This document shows positions 55,083 through 63,859 of a stretch of DNA of 64,000 nucleotides, piece after piece. Under the pieces are notes generated by a model. That model worked only from the letters and a program-made list of their open reading frames with translations. It made no database searches and had not been told where the DNA came from. The stretch spans positions 3,282,501 through 3,346,500 of the forward strand of contig NZ_CP088149.1 in NCBI RefSeq assembly GCF_002845275.2, read 5' to 3'. The position numbers and the translations under genes are program-made. The DNA is from Pseudomonas sp. S06B 330 (lineage in GTDB: Bacteria; Pseudomonadota; Gammaproteobacteria; Pseudomonadales; Pseudomonadaceae). How positions within the stretch are numbered: position 1 is the first letter of the stretch; the number at the start of each line of letters is the position of its first letter.

Positions 55083-56501
55083 TTAGCCGCCACTGTACAG
55101 GCCTTCTTTACGCAGCTCATTGGCGGTCTCGACAATGCACTGGCGCAGGGTTTCAACGATCTCGTCCACCTGGGCATGGGTGATGATCAACGGCGGTGAC
55201 ATCACGTTCAGGTGCATGATCGGACGCACCAGCAACCCCTTGGCCTGGGCGCGCCGGTGGATGCGCTCGCCAATGTTCACCGCGTCGGCGAACAGCGCCT
55301 TGCTGCGTTTGTCGGCGACGAATTCGACACAGGCCATCAGTTTCATGCAGCGCACATCGCCAACCAGTGGCAGGTCGCGCAGGCTTTGCAGACGTTGCTC
55401 CAGATAGCCACCGACATCCTTGACGTGGTCCAGCAGGTTTTCCCGCTCGATGATCTCGATGTTCTTCAGCGCCGCGGTGCAGCAGACCGGGTGGCCGCTG
55501 TAGGTGAAGCCGTGGGTGAAACACCGGCCCTTGCCCGGCTCGGCGATCACCTTCCAGATCCTGTCGGAAAAGATACAGGCGCCCAGCGGCAGGTAGGCCG
55601 AGGTCAAGCCCTTGGCGGTGGTGATGATGTCCGGTTGCACGCCAAACAGTTCTTCACTGGCGAAGAAGGTGCCCAGGCGGCCAAACGAGGTCACCACCTC
55701 GTCGGCCACGAAGAGAATGTCGTAGGTCTGGCACACCTGCCACATGCGCAGGAAGTAGTCCTTGGGCGGGATGATCACGCCGCCTGAGCCCATGATCGGC
55801 TCGGCAAAGAAGGCGGCGACCGTGTCAGCGCCCAGCGAGAGGATCTTATCCTCGAACTCGGCCACCAGAAAATCGAGAAACTCGGCTTCATCCATGTCAT
55901 CCGGGGCACGATACAGGTTGGGATTGGACACGTGATGGATCAACTCATGGGCGTAATCGAACTCCGGCACGCGGTCGGCGGCCTTGTTGCCAATCGACAT
56001 GGTCAGGGTGGTGGAGCCGTGATAGGCGTTGTAGCGGGCAATCACATGTTTCTTGTGCGGCTTGCCCCGGCAGTTCTGGTAGTACTGAATCAGGCGATAG
56101 GCAGTATCCACTGCAGTCGAGCCGCCAGTGGTGAGGAACACATGGTCCAGATCACCCGGTGCCAGCTTGGCGAGTTTCTCGCACAGCTCGATGGCGACGG
56201 TGTTGGCCATGTCCGAGAACGGGTTGGAATACGCCAGCTTGCGCACCTGGTCGGCGATGGCCAGGGCCATTTCTTCGCGGCCAAGGCCAATGTTGGTGCA
56301 CCACATGCCACCGACCGCATCGAGGAAACGGTTACCCTCGGTGTCACGAATATAAGCGCCCTCCCCGGCAACAATGTTCAACGTGCCCTGTTCCCGGTGC
56401 TCGTCAAACATGTGGTAGCCGTGCATGTAGTGGGCCTTGTCGGCTTCCATCAGGGGATCGTGGGCAAATGGGGTTGCGAATGCGTTGTTTGGCGTAGCCA
56501 T
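55083..56501 (-). CDS. spuC: Class III polyamine/putrescine aminotransferase (SpuC-like)
   Basis: A 472-residue class III PLP aminotransferase. The PLP Lys lies in D-I-I-T-T-A-K-G-L-T-S, Asp of the cofactor site in F-V-A-D-E-V-V-T-S-F-G-R, and the T-T-G-G-S-T-A-V-D-T phosphate motif is present. It resembles SpuC putrescine-pyruvate aminotransferase, which converts putrescine to 4-aminobutyraldehyde; a diaminopropane or beta-alanine type enzyme is also possible. The start M-A-T-P-N-N follows AAGGACCTGACC. It is 44 nt downstream of a PotF-type binding protein. Confidence 0.85.
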   Translation of the reverse strand: MATPNNAFATPFAHDPLMEADKAHYMHGYHMFDEHREQGTLNIVAGEGAYIRDTEGNRFLDAVGGMWCTNIGLGREEMALAIADQVRKLAYSNPFSDMANTVAIELCEKLAKLAPGDLDHVFLTTGGSTAVDTAYRLIQYYQNCRGKPHKKHVIARYNAYHGSTTLTMSIGNKAADRVPEFDYAHELIHHVSNPNLYRAPDDMDEAEFLDFLVAEFEDKILSLGADTVAAFFAEPIMGSGGVIIPPKDYFLRMWQVCQTYDILFVADEVVTSFGRLGTFFASEELFGVQPDIITTAKGLTSAYLPLGACIFSDRIWKVIAEPGKGRCFTHGFTYSGHPVCCTAALKNIEIIERENLLDHVKDVGGYLEQRLQSLRDLPLVGDVRCMKLMACVEFVADKRSKALFADAVNIGERIHRRAQAKGLLVRPIMHLNVMSPPLIITHAQVDEIVETLRQCIVETANELRKEGLYSGG

Positions 56502-56545
56502 GGTCAGGTCCTTGGCGATGGAAATTGAGAGGTAATTGGCGTTAT

Positions 56546-57649
56546 TCAAAAACCGGTCTTGACCGTATTCCAAACCCGGGTGATAGCGCGCATGTCGCGC
56601 GCATCCTGGGTTTTCTGCGCGAACAGGCGCTCACGGGTAAGGTCATCGGGATAGATCGCCGGGTTGGCGCGGATGTCTGCCTGTACCAGTCCGGTGGCTG
56701 CCGCGTTGCTGTTGGCGTAGTGGATGTAATTGGTCACCTGGGCCATGGTCTGCGGCTGCAGCAGGAACTCAATGAAGCGGTGAGCATTAGCGCTATGCGG
56801 CGCATCCTTGGGCAGGTAAAGGTTATCGAACCAGATCAGCGAGCCTTCCTTGGGGATGAAGAACGCCAGCTGTATGTCTTTGTTCGCCTCCTCGGCGCGG
56901 GCCTGGGCAGTGGCGTAGTCGCCGGACCAGGTCAGGGCCATGCACACATCGCCGTTGGGCAGGCTGGTGAGGTAGTTCACCGAGTCGAATTTCTTGATGT
57001 AGGGGCGAATGTCCAACAACAGCTTTTCGGCGGCCTTGAGGTCGGCGGGCGCCGCGCTGCGCGGGTCTTTGCCGAGGTATTTGAGGGCCAGCGGGATCAC
57101 CTCGGTAGGTGCGTCCATCAAGGTCACACCGCAATCGGCGAAGCGCGAGACAATCTTCGGATCGAAGAGCATTGCCAACGAACCGATCGGCGCATCGGGC
57201 ATACGTGCCTTGATCTTCTCGACGTTGTAGGTCACCCCGGAGCTGCCCCAGGTGTAGGGTGCTGAATACTTGAGGCCGGGGTCGTAGTCTTGCAGGTTCT
57301 GCACTACCTGAGGGTCGAGATTGTGCCAGCTGGGCAGTTGCTGCTTGTCCAGCGGCTGGAACACCCCGGCCTTGATCAGCGGTGGCACCAGGGAGGCGTT
57401 GAGCATGACCAGGTCATAGCCCGAGCGGCCAGTGAGCAGTTTGGTCTGTACGGTTTCGTAGCCATCAAAGGTGTCGTAGATCACCTTGATGCCGGTGGCT
57501 TTTTCAAAATCGGCGAGGGTGGTTTCGCCGATGTAGTCGGTCCAGTTGTACAACCTGAGTGTGTTGCTGGGGTCCACGTCGGCGGCCAGGGTGGCCGTGG
57601 CGGTGGACGCCAGCAACAGACTGCACATCACCTTCAGTGCCTTGCGCAT
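56546..57649 (-). CDS. Periplasmic putrescine/polyamine-binding protein (PotF/SpuD-like)
   Basis: A 367-residue solute-binding protein with a signal peptide (C-S-L-L-L-A-S-T-A-T-A-T-L-A-A-D). L-R-L-Y-N-W-T-D-Y-I-G at the mature N-terminus and W-S-G-D-Y-A-T-A in the second lobe carry the Trp/Asp/Tyr side chains that hold the amine. No PotGHI permease genes are adjacent; the downstream gene is the aminotransferase. The ATG is preceded by GGAG; a longer open frame passes through a REP element and was rejected. Confidence 0.9.
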   Translation of the reverse strand: MRKALKVMCSLLLASTATATLAADVDPSNTLRLYNWTDYIGETTLADFEKATGIKVIYDTFDGYETVQTKLLTGRSGYDLVMLNASLVPPLIKAGVFQPLDKQQLPSWHNLDPQVVQNLQDYDPGLKYSAPYTWGSSGVTYNVEKIKARMPDAPIGSLAMLFDPKIVSRFADCGVTLMDAPTEVIPLALKYLGKDPRSAAPADLKAAEKLLLDIRPYIKKFDSVNYLTSLPNGDVCMALTWSGDYATAQARAEEANKDIQLAFFIPKEGSLIWFDNLYLPKDAPHSANAHRFIEFLLQPQTMAQVTNYIHYANSNAAATGLVQADIRANPAIYPDDLTRERLFAQKTQDARDMRAITRVWNTVKTGF

Positions 57650-57755
57650 AGCAACTCCGTGGTGTGACTGCTCGGGATGAGCCGATGGGGTTACTATCGA
57701 TGGATTGCGCGAGGGTGACCATAACCCGAATGGGTGTACCCGCCGACGGCTAACT

Positions 57756-57869
57756 GTAGCCGCTGCCGCCAGGCTGCGATCGGACGTGAAACGGCCGTCA
57801 TTCAGGCACATCACGGTGACTGGATTACGACTGCTTTGCAGCCGATCGCAGCCTGACGGCAGCGGCTAC
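57756..57869. repeat. REP-doublet element, copy 4 (inverted)
   Basis: Starts GTAGCCGCTGCC and ends GGCAGCGGCTAC, 114 bp, but internally reversed relative to copies 1-3: its left arm (AGGCTGCGATCGGACGTG, then AAACGGCCG) is the reverse complement of their right arm, and its right arm (GACTGCTTTGCAGCCGATCG) mirrors their left arm. It lies between the PotF-type gene's promoter and the end of the next gene. Confidence 0.85.
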
Positions 57870-57879
57870 GATCGGACGG

Positions 57880-58581
57880 TCACACTAGCGGATACAACGC
57901 CTCATCGAACTGCGACAAGCGCGGAAACGGCAGCGGCTGATCGTCCGAGAGGTGCGCCAGACGCTGCTGATAGCTCTGCAGGAAATCCTTGCGCGCCTCA
58001 TCACTGATATACGGCACATGCCAAGCCACAAAGGGCTCCAGCACCTCAAAACCGACGTACGCCAGGGTGCCACGCAGAATCGGCCGCAGCATGTCTTGCA
58101 GTGGGCCATGGATCGCACCTTCGCCAAACATGTGCTCGCGGCCACCAAGGGTGACGGTGACCAGCGCCTTTTTACCCGCCAAACCACCCTGGTCGTAAAA
58201 ACGTTTGCCGCCGTAGCACACGCCCGACACCAGCACCCGGTCAATCCAGCCTTTGAGCATGGCCGGCACGGAGAACCAGAAAATCGGGAAATTCAGCACT
58301 ACCAGGTCAGCCCACATCAGCTTATCCAGCTCCTGCTGGATATCCGCGGCGATGGAACCACTCTTGACCCCCAGGCGTTGCTCAAGGGCATAGACCAGGT
58401 ACTCGGGGTTTTCCCGGGAGCTGAAGTCTTCGGCACTGGCCACCGGGTTCCAGTTCATCGCATACAGGTCGCTGACCTGCACCTGATGGCCCTGGGCGCG
58501 GAAGGTTTCCACCGCCTGGTCACGCAGGGCAGCGGTGAAGGATTGCGGTTCGGGGTGAGCATGGACGATCAGTACGTTCAT
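57880..58581 (-). CDS. NAD(P)H:quinone oxidoreductase-like flavodoxin-fold protein
   Basis: A 233-residue flavodoxin-fold protein of the MdaB/KefF/NQO group. The FMN or FAD phosphate site is N-V-L-I-V-H-A-H-P-E-P-Q-S-F-T at the N-terminus; F-P-I-F-W-F-S-V-P-A-M-L-K-G-W-I-D-R-V and T-L-G-G-R-E are family motifs. It would reduce quinones or azo/nitro compounds with two electrons. It is 12 nt after the ABC transporter ATPase, so it belongs to the transporter operon and may act on an imported compound. Confidence 0.85.
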   Translation of the reverse strand: MNVLIVHAHPEPQSFTAALRDQAVETFRAQGHQVQVSDLYAMNWNPVASAEDFSSRENPEYLVYALEQRLGVKSGSIAADIQQELDKLMWADLVVLNFPIFWFSVPAMLKGWIDRVLVSGVCYGGKRFYDQGGLAGKKALVTVTLGGREHMFGEGAIHGPLQDMLRPILRGTLAYVGFEVLEPFVAWHVPYISDEARKDFLQSYQQRLAHLSDDQPLPFPRLSQFDEALYPLV

Positions 58582-58593
58582 CAAAGCGTTCCT

Positions 58594-60240
58594 TTAAACA
58601 GGTTGCAAGGTAGAAGGCGCGGCGCGTGAGGCCAGCAGCCGATCGAGCCAGTCGGGGTCCATCTCGGGCTCGGATGAGAACAGCAAACCGGTGTAGTCCC
58701 GGTACGGCGGGGTGAAAATGGCGTCGCGACTGCCGTGATCGACCACCCGACCACGTTGCATCACCAGTACTTCGTCGGCGATGGCACGCACGGTAGCGAC
58801 GTCGTGGGTGATAAACAGGTAGGCCACGTCCAGTTGCTGCTGGATGCGGTTGAGCAGTTTCAGCACCCCTTCGGCCACCAGTTGGTCCAGCGCCGAGGTG
58901 ACTTCGTCACAGATGATCAACTGCGGTTCGGCCGCCAGAGCGCGGGCGATGCAGATCCGCTGCTTTTGCCCGCCAGAGAGTTCGCGAGGTTGGCGCTCCA
59001 TGTACTGCGCCGGGTCCAGCTCGATCATCTCCAGCAACTCGGCGACCCGCTTGCGCAGGGCCTGGCCCTTGAGGCCGAGGTAGAAGGTCAGCGGTCGTCC
59101 GATGATGTCGACGATGCGCTGGCGTGGGTTCAGCGCCGTGTCGGGGATCTGGTAGATCATCTGGATCCGGCGCAACTGCTCCTTGCTGCGCCGGCGAAAA
59201 TCAGCCGGCAAGGCATTGCCGTCATACAGCACCTGCCCCGCCGTCGGTGGCAGCAGGCCGGTAATCAATCGCGCCGTGGAGCTCTTGCCACTGCCGGACT
59301 CGCCGATCACCGCCAAGGTCTGACCACGATGGAGCTTTAGCGAAACGTCATGCAGCACCGGCTGTTGGCCGTAACTGGCACAGGCCTGGCGCACCTCCAG
59401 CAACGGTTGTTTCTGCGCCGGGCACGGTTTGGGCTCGGTGCGGAAACTGCGCACCGCCCACAGCGACTTGGTGTAGTCCTGCTGGGGCGCGTCGAGCATG
59501 CTGCGGGTGTCGGCCTCCTCCACCAACTTGCCGTGACGCAAGACCATGATGCGGTCGGCCATCTGCGCCACCACCGCCAGATCATGGCTGATGTACAACG
59601 CCGCGCTGCCGTAGGTCTTGACCGCGTTGCGAATCGCCGCCAGCACTTCGATCTGGGTGGTGACGTCCAGCGCGGTGGTCGGTTCATCGAAGATGATCAG
59701 GTCAGGATGGCAGGCCATCGCCATTGCCGTCATCACCCGTTGCAACTGGCCACCGGAAACCTGGTGCGGATAGCGCTGGCCAATCTGCTCGGGATTGGGC
59801 AACTGCAGCACGCGGTACAGGGCGACCGCTTCCGCTTCGGCCTGGGCGCGGTCGATTCCGCCGTTTTTTACTGCCGTTTCGACGTGCTGGTCAATCAGGC
59901 GGTGTGCGGGGTTGAACGAGGCGGCGGCACTTTGCGCGACATAGGCGATACGCAGGCCACGCAGTTTGCGTAAGGTGTCGACAGCAGCGCCAACCAGCTC
60001 CTGCCCCTCGAAGCGCACTGACCCACCGGTAATCCGGCAACCATCGCGTACATAGCCCATCGAGGCCAGCCCCAGGGTCGACTTGCCTGCCCCCGACTCA
60101 CCAATCAGCCCCAGTACCTCACCGCGCTGCAAGGTCAGGTCGATACCCTTGATCAACGGATGCCAGGCGTCTTCGTAGTGCCCTTCGATACGCAGGTCAC
60201 GGATTTCCAGCAGTGGTTTTTCATCGATCACGCCAGTCAT
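58594..60240 (-). CDS. Fused two-domain peptide ABC transporter ATPase
   Basis: A 548-residue protein joining two ABC ATPases, equivalent to DppD plus DppF in one chain. Walker A motifs are G-E-S-G-A-G-K-S-T and G-E-S-G-S-G-K-S-S, and signature motifs V-S-G-G-Q-L-Q-R and L-S-G-G-Q-K-Q-R; Walker B motifs L-I-I-F-D-E-P and L-I-I-C-D-E-V follow them. It powers uptake through the two permeases encoded just upstream. The ATG lies 8 nt after AAGGAG and starts just beyond the permease stop codon. Confidence 0.9.
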   Translation of the reverse strand: MTGVIDEKPLLEIRDLRIEGHYEDAWHPLIKGIDLTLQRGEVLGLIGESGAGKSTLGLASMGYVRDGCRITGGSVRFEGQELVGAAVDTLRKLRGLRIAYVAQSAAASFNPAHRLIDQHVETAVKNGGIDRAQAEAEAVALYRVLQLPNPEQIGQRYPHQVSGGQLQRVMTAMAMACHPDLIIFDEPTTALDVTTQIEVLAAIRNAVKTYGSAALYISHDLAVVAQMADRIMVLRHGKLVEEADTRSMLDAPQQDYTKSLWAVRSFRTEPKPCPAQKQPLLEVRQACASYGQQPVLHDVSLKLHRGQTLAVIGESGSGKSSTARLITGLLPPTAGQVLYDGNALPADFRRRSKEQLRRIQMIYQIPDTALNPRQRIVDIIGRPLTFYLGLKGQALRKRVAELLEMIELDPAQYMERQPRELSGGQKQRICIARALAAEPQLIICDEVTSALDQLVAEGVLKLLNRIQQQLDVAYLFITHDVATVRAIADEVLVMQRGRVVDHGSRDAIFTPPYRDYTGLLFSSEPEMDPDWLDRLLASRAAPSTLQPV

Positions 60241-60242
60241 CC

Positions 60243-61070
60243 TCAGCACTCCTTCAGGCCGCTGGATTTATGCAGTACCCAGTCCACGACAAAGTTGACG
60301 CTGACGGTGATCAGCGCCACCGCCAAGGCGGGCAACAGCGGGCTGATATCACCGAAGGTGATCAGCACGGCGTTGTCGCGAACCATGCTGCCCCAGTCGG
60401 CGGTAGGCGGCTGAATGCCCAGGCCGAGGAACGACAGCGCACTGATGAACAGAAAAACGAAGCAGAATCGCAGGCCAAACTCGGCGATCAAGGGGGCTGC
60501 GGCATTGGGCAGCACTTCGCGGCTGACCAGCCACCACAGCCCTTCCCCACGCAACCGAGCCGCCTCGACAAAGTCCTGGACCACCACGTTCATCGCCACC
60601 GCCCGTGACAGACGAAACACCCGGGTCGCATCGAGCAGGGCAATCACCAGCACCAGCGAGGTGGCGTTGGTGCCGACCACGCTGAGGATCAGCAAGGCAA
60701 AGATCAGTTGCGGGATGGCCATGAGGATGTCCACCACACGCGACAGGCCCTGGTCGATCCAGCCCCCCTTGATGGCCGCCACCAGCCCGCAGAAGCCACC
60801 GACGGCAAACGCCAGCAGTGTGGTCAGGAAGGCAATGCCCAGGGTGTTGCGGGCGCCATAGACCAGGCGGCTGAACATGTCGCGGCCGAGGTTGTCGGTA
60901 CCCAGCAGGAACTGCCCACCCCAAGGGGCAAAGCCTTCGCCAACCACCTCGGTTTCGCCAAACGGCGCCAGCACCGGGGCAAACAGCGCCACCAGCACAT
61001 ACAGGACAATCACCAGCAGGCCGAACTGGGCGCTCAGCGGCGCCCGCCACACTAATTTGATCAGGCTCAT
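60243..61070 (-). CDS. Peptide-type ABC transporter permease (DppC-like)
   Basis: A 275-residue permease with about six hydrophobic segments and an N-terminal extension typical of DppC. The coupling-helix region with E-A-A-R-L-R-G-E-G, which docks on the ATPase, is clear, followed by V-L-P-N-A-A-A-P-L-I. It forms a heterodimer with the DppB-like protein. It lies 3 nt after that gene. Confidence 0.9.
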   Translation of the reverse strand: MSLIKLVWRAPLSAQFGLLVIVLYVLVALFAPVLAPFGETEVVGEGFAPWGGQFLLGTDNLGRDMFSRLVYGARNTLGIAFLTTLLAFAVGGFCGLVAAIKGGWIDQGLSRVVDILMAIPQLIFALLILSVVGTNATSLVLVIALLDATRVFRLSRAVAMNVVVQDFVEAARLRGEGLWWLVSREVLPNAAAPLIAEFGLRFCFVFLFISALSFLGLGIQPPTADWGSMVRDNAVLITFGDISPLLPALAVALITVSVNFVVDWVLHKSSGLKEC

Positions 61071-61073
61071 GGA

Positions 61074-62033
61074 TTACCCCTTCGGATGCATCAGGCGTGG
61101 ATTGCTGGCAATCGACAGCACATCAGCCGTGGTATTGAGCAGGATGTAGGTGGCCGCAAAGATCAGGCTGCAGGCCTGCACCACCGGGATATCGCGTTTG
61201 GCCACCGAGTCAACCAGCAACTGCCCGAGCCCCGGATAGACGAACACCACCTCGACCACCACCACGCCGACCACCAGGTAGGCCAGGTTCAACGCCACCA
61301 CGTTGATGATCGGTGCCAGGGCGTTGGGCAAGGCATGATGAATGATGATGCGCGCCGGGCTGATGCCCTTGAGCCGGGCCATCTCGATATACGGGCTGGC
61401 GAGCAGGTTGATCAGCGCCGCGCGGGTCATGCGCATCATCTGCGCGATGACCACCAGACTCAGGGTCAGCACCGGCAACAGCGAGCGCTCCAGTACCTCG
61501 CCCATACCTGCCCCCGGCGCCAGGTTGGAAATACTTGGCAGCCAGTTGAGCTTCACCGCGAACACCAGAATCAGGATGTAGGCGACAAAGAACTCCGGGA
61601 ACGACACGGCACTCAGCGCACTGGTATTGAGCAGCCGGTCGAACCAGCTGTTGCGGTACAGCGCCGCAAGCATGCCGAGGACCAGCGCCACCGGTACGGA
61701 GACCAGCGCTGCCAGCAACGCCAGGGTGAAGGTATTGCCCAGTCGAGCGGCAATCAGCTCAGCAATTGGCCGCTGGTTGGCCAGCGACAAGCCCAGGTCA
61801 CCGTGCAGCAATTGCCAGGCCCAGTGGCCGAAGCGGGTCAGCGCCGGCACATCCAGGCCCAGTTGGGCACGCAGTGCCGCCACCGTTTGTGGCGTGGCGG
61901 CTTGGCCGAGCATGGCCTCGGCCACGTCACCGGGCAGCATGCCCACGGCCAGGAAGATGATCACCGACACCGCGAACAGCGACAACAGGCCCAGGGCCAG
62001 GCGCTGTGCAAGCAGTTTGCAAAGACTATTCAC
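61074..62033 (-). CDS. Peptide-type ABC transporter permease (DppB-like)
   Basis: A 319-residue permease with six predicted membrane helices, starting at GTG after GAGGAACTGTCC. The docking motif E-M-A-R-L-K-G-I-S-P-A-R and I-I-H-H-A-L-P-N-A-L-A-P-I identify the DppB/OppB family. The N-terminal L-F-A-V-S-V-I-I-F-L-A-V-G-M-L-P-G-D segment is also usual. Second gene of the operon behind the solute-binding protein. Confidence 0.9.
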   Translation of the reverse strand: MNSLCKLLAQRLALGLLSLFAVSVIIFLAVGMLPGDVAEAMLGQAATPQTVAALRAQLGLDVPALTRFGHWAWQLLHGDLGLSLANQRPIAELIAARLGNTFTLALLAALVSVPVALVLGMLAALYRNSWFDRLLNTSALSAVSFPEFFVAYILILVFAVKLNWLPSISNLAPGAGMGEVLERSLLPVLTLSLVVIAQMMRMTRAALINLLASPYIEMARLKGISPARIIIHHALPNALAPIINVVALNLAYLVVGVVVVEVVFVYPGLGQLLVDSVAKRDIPVVQACSLIFAATYILLNTTADVLSIASNPRLMHPKG

Positions 62034-62084
62034 CGGACAGTTCCTCGAACAGACACAACGAAAGGTGCTAATGCGCTGGGGTGG

Positions 62085-63686
62085 TTATGCCTGCCACCAG
62101 CGTTCGATCAGGCGCAAACCGTCCAGCTCGCCGTAAGGCGCGGTCACTGCGCCATGGGCGACACGCTTGGAGCGGGCCGCCACGGAACTGGCGAACAGCG
62201 GCACAATCGCCCCGCCATCGTCGCGGCACAGGGCCTGCATTTCGTTGTACATCTCCTGGCGCAGCGGCGCGTTCATCTCGCCACGGGCAGCGTTGAGCAA
62301 CTGGTTGAAGCGTGGGTTGTCCCAGTGTGTCTCATTCCAGGCCGCGCCCTTGGCGTAGCCAATGCTGAACATCCGGTCAGCAGTCAGGCTGCTGTAGAAG
62401 AATGAGGTGGTGAACGGTTGCTTCATCCACACATTGCTGAAGAAACCGTCGGCCGGCTCGCGCACCACGTCGATATCGATACCCGCCTGACGCGCCTGCT
62501 CCTTGAACAGCACCGACGCATCCACTGCTCCGGTGTAAGCGGCATCGGAGGCTTGCAAGCGCACCTTGAGCGAATCGAGCCCGGCCTGACGCAGGTAAAA
62601 GCGCGCCTTGTCCGGGTCGTAGCTGCGCTGCTCCAGCGCAGTGTTGATAAAGCGGCTGCCGGGCTGGATCGGGTGATCATTGCCGAGTTGGCCATAGCCG
62701 TAGAGCACCGTAGCGAGCAAGGTTTCACGGTTGATCGCGTGCTTGAGGGCCAGGCGGATGTTGTTGTCCTGGAACTGCGTGCTGTCGGTCAGCATCGGAA
62801 AGGTGTAGTGCTGGGCGCCTTTGGTTTCTTCGATCACCAGGTTCGGGTTGCGCTTGAGCAAGGCCACGGTTTTCAGGTCGACCTTGTTGATCACATCAAC
62901 CTGACCGGTGACCAGGGCGTTGACCCGCGCCGCGCCGTCGGAGATGGCCAGCAACTCAGCGCTGGCAAAATGCGCCCGTCCCGCTTTCCAGTAGTCCGGG
63001 CTGCGTTCCAGGTCCATGCGCACGCCCGGTTCGAAGCCCTTGAGGCGATAGCCGCCGGTACCCACGCCAGACTGCCAGTCGGCTGCGCCGTCCTTGGCCG
63101 GCATGATCGCCAGATGATAGTCGGCGACAACATAGGCGAAATCGACGTTGCCCGAATGCAGCTCGAACACCACCGTATCGTTGCCCTCGGCGCGCACCTG
63201 CGCCACATCACCGAGCACGGTCTTGGCTGCCGACGTGGATTTGTCGCCCAGGTGATGCTGGATTGAAGCCACTACATCGCTGGCATCCAGGGTCTTGCCG
63301 TTATGGAACGTCACGCCCTTGCGCAGGGTGAAGGTCCAGATCCGCGCATCCGGGCTCAGTTCCCAGCGCTCGGCCAGCTCCGGAATGGCGCTGCCATCCA
63401 CGGCGATCTCGCTGAGGGTGTTGTACACCGCAGAGAAGCCGACAAAGGTGAAGGTATCGCTCCAGGTGCCCGGGTCGCGCGAATCGGTGGTACTGCCACC
63501 GGCCAGGCCCATACGCAGCACGCCGCCGGCTTTGGGCGTGGCTTCCTCAGCCCAACCACGCATCGGCAAACCCAGGGAGAAGGCCCCGGCCACCGCTGCT
63601 GCAGCGGCGCTGTATTTGAGAAAATCGCGACGCGGCAAGCCGCTGTCGTGCATCGCTTGAGTAATTTTGTTGTTGTTATCGCTCAT
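62085..63686 (-). CDS. Peptide/nickel-type ABC solute-binding protein, Tat-exported
   Basis: A 533-residue family 5 binding protein. A twin-arginine signal (L-P-R-R-D-F-L-K-Y-S-A-A-A-A-A-V-A-G-A-F) shows export in folded form, less common than Sec for this family. The mature part has G-G-V-L-R-M-G and the W-T-F-T-L-R-K-G-V-T-F-H-N-G-K signature. The ligand may be a peptide, opine or peptide-like siderophore; the organisation resembles the P. aeruginosa spp xenosiderophore/peptide transporter as I recall it. First gene of the operon. Confidence 0.9.
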   Translation of the reverse strand: MSDNNNKITQAMHDSGLPRRDFLKYSAAAAAVAGAFSLGLPMRGWAEEATPKAGGVLRMGLAGGSTTDSRDPGTWSDTFTFVGFSAVYNTLSEIAVDGSAIPELAERWELSPDARIWTFTLRKGVTFHNGKTLDASDVVASIQHHLGDKSTSAAKTVLGDVAQVRAEGNDTVVFELHSGNVDFAYVVADYHLAIMPAKDGAADWQSGVGTGGYRLKGFEPGVRMDLERSPDYWKAGRAHFASAELLAISDGAARVNALVTGQVDVINKVDLKTVALLKRNPNLVIEETKGAQHYTFPMLTDSTQFQDNNIRLALKHAINRETLLATVLYGYGQLGNDHPIQPGSRFINTALEQRSYDPDKARFYLRQAGLDSLKVRLQASDAAYTGAVDASVLFKEQARQAGIDIDVVREPADGFFSNVWMKQPFTTSFFYSSLTADRMFSIGYAKGAAWNETHWDNPRFNQLLNAARGEMNAPLRQEMYNEMQALCRDDGGAIVPLFASSVAARSKRVAHGAVTAPYGELDGLRLIERWWQA

Positions 63687-63752
63687 GGCATTGCCCCTGT
63701 TGAACCGCAGAGAAAAGGATTCAGCCGACCTCGCACGCATCGATGCTGCAAA

Positions 63753-63779
63753 TATTTGTAATTGTCATCGTGACAAATA
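63753..63779. promoter_or_regulatory. Overlapping palindromes, candidate Rrf2-regulator operator
   Basis: TATTTGT-N13-ACAAATA (7-bp arms) overlaps TTGTCA-TCG-TGACAA (63762-63776) in the 173-nt region between the divergent transporter operon and the Rrf2-type gene. A/T-rich dyads of this length fit Rrf2-family binding sites. A site here could control both directions. Confidence 0.55.
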
Positions 63780-63791
63780 CATTAGACTCAA

Positions 63792-63841
63792 TCCCACACC
63801 GCTGCCAAGCCCCTGATGGGCTAACCTGTGGGAGTTTTTTT
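63792..63841 (+). terminator. Terminator-like hairpin in the leader of the Rrf2-type gene
   Basis: TCCCACA (63792-63798) pairs with TGTGGGA (63827-63833), enclosing AGCCC-CTGAT-GGGCT, and seven T residues follow (63835-63841). The structure has the form of an intrinsic terminator but lies 18 nt before the ATG, downstream of the presumed promoter. It could attenuate the regulator's own transcript. Confidence 0.5.
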
Positions 63842-63859
63842 CAAAGGATTCTGCAGACC

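Noticed and set aside
55025..55177. 51-codon extension of the LuxR-type regulator
   Set aside because: It overlaps the aminotransferase 3' end and has no homology-like features; the M-S-H-T start is sufficient.
57650..57814. 55-codon extension of the PotF-type protein
   Set aside because: It reads out of the REP-doublet element and would place non-signal sequence before a clear Sec signal peptide.
61086..62405. 439-codon plus-strand frame opposite the DppB-like and binding-protein genes
   Set aside because: Low-complexity His/Gln/Arg-rich translation typical of antisense shadow frames; the minus-strand genes have clear family motifs.
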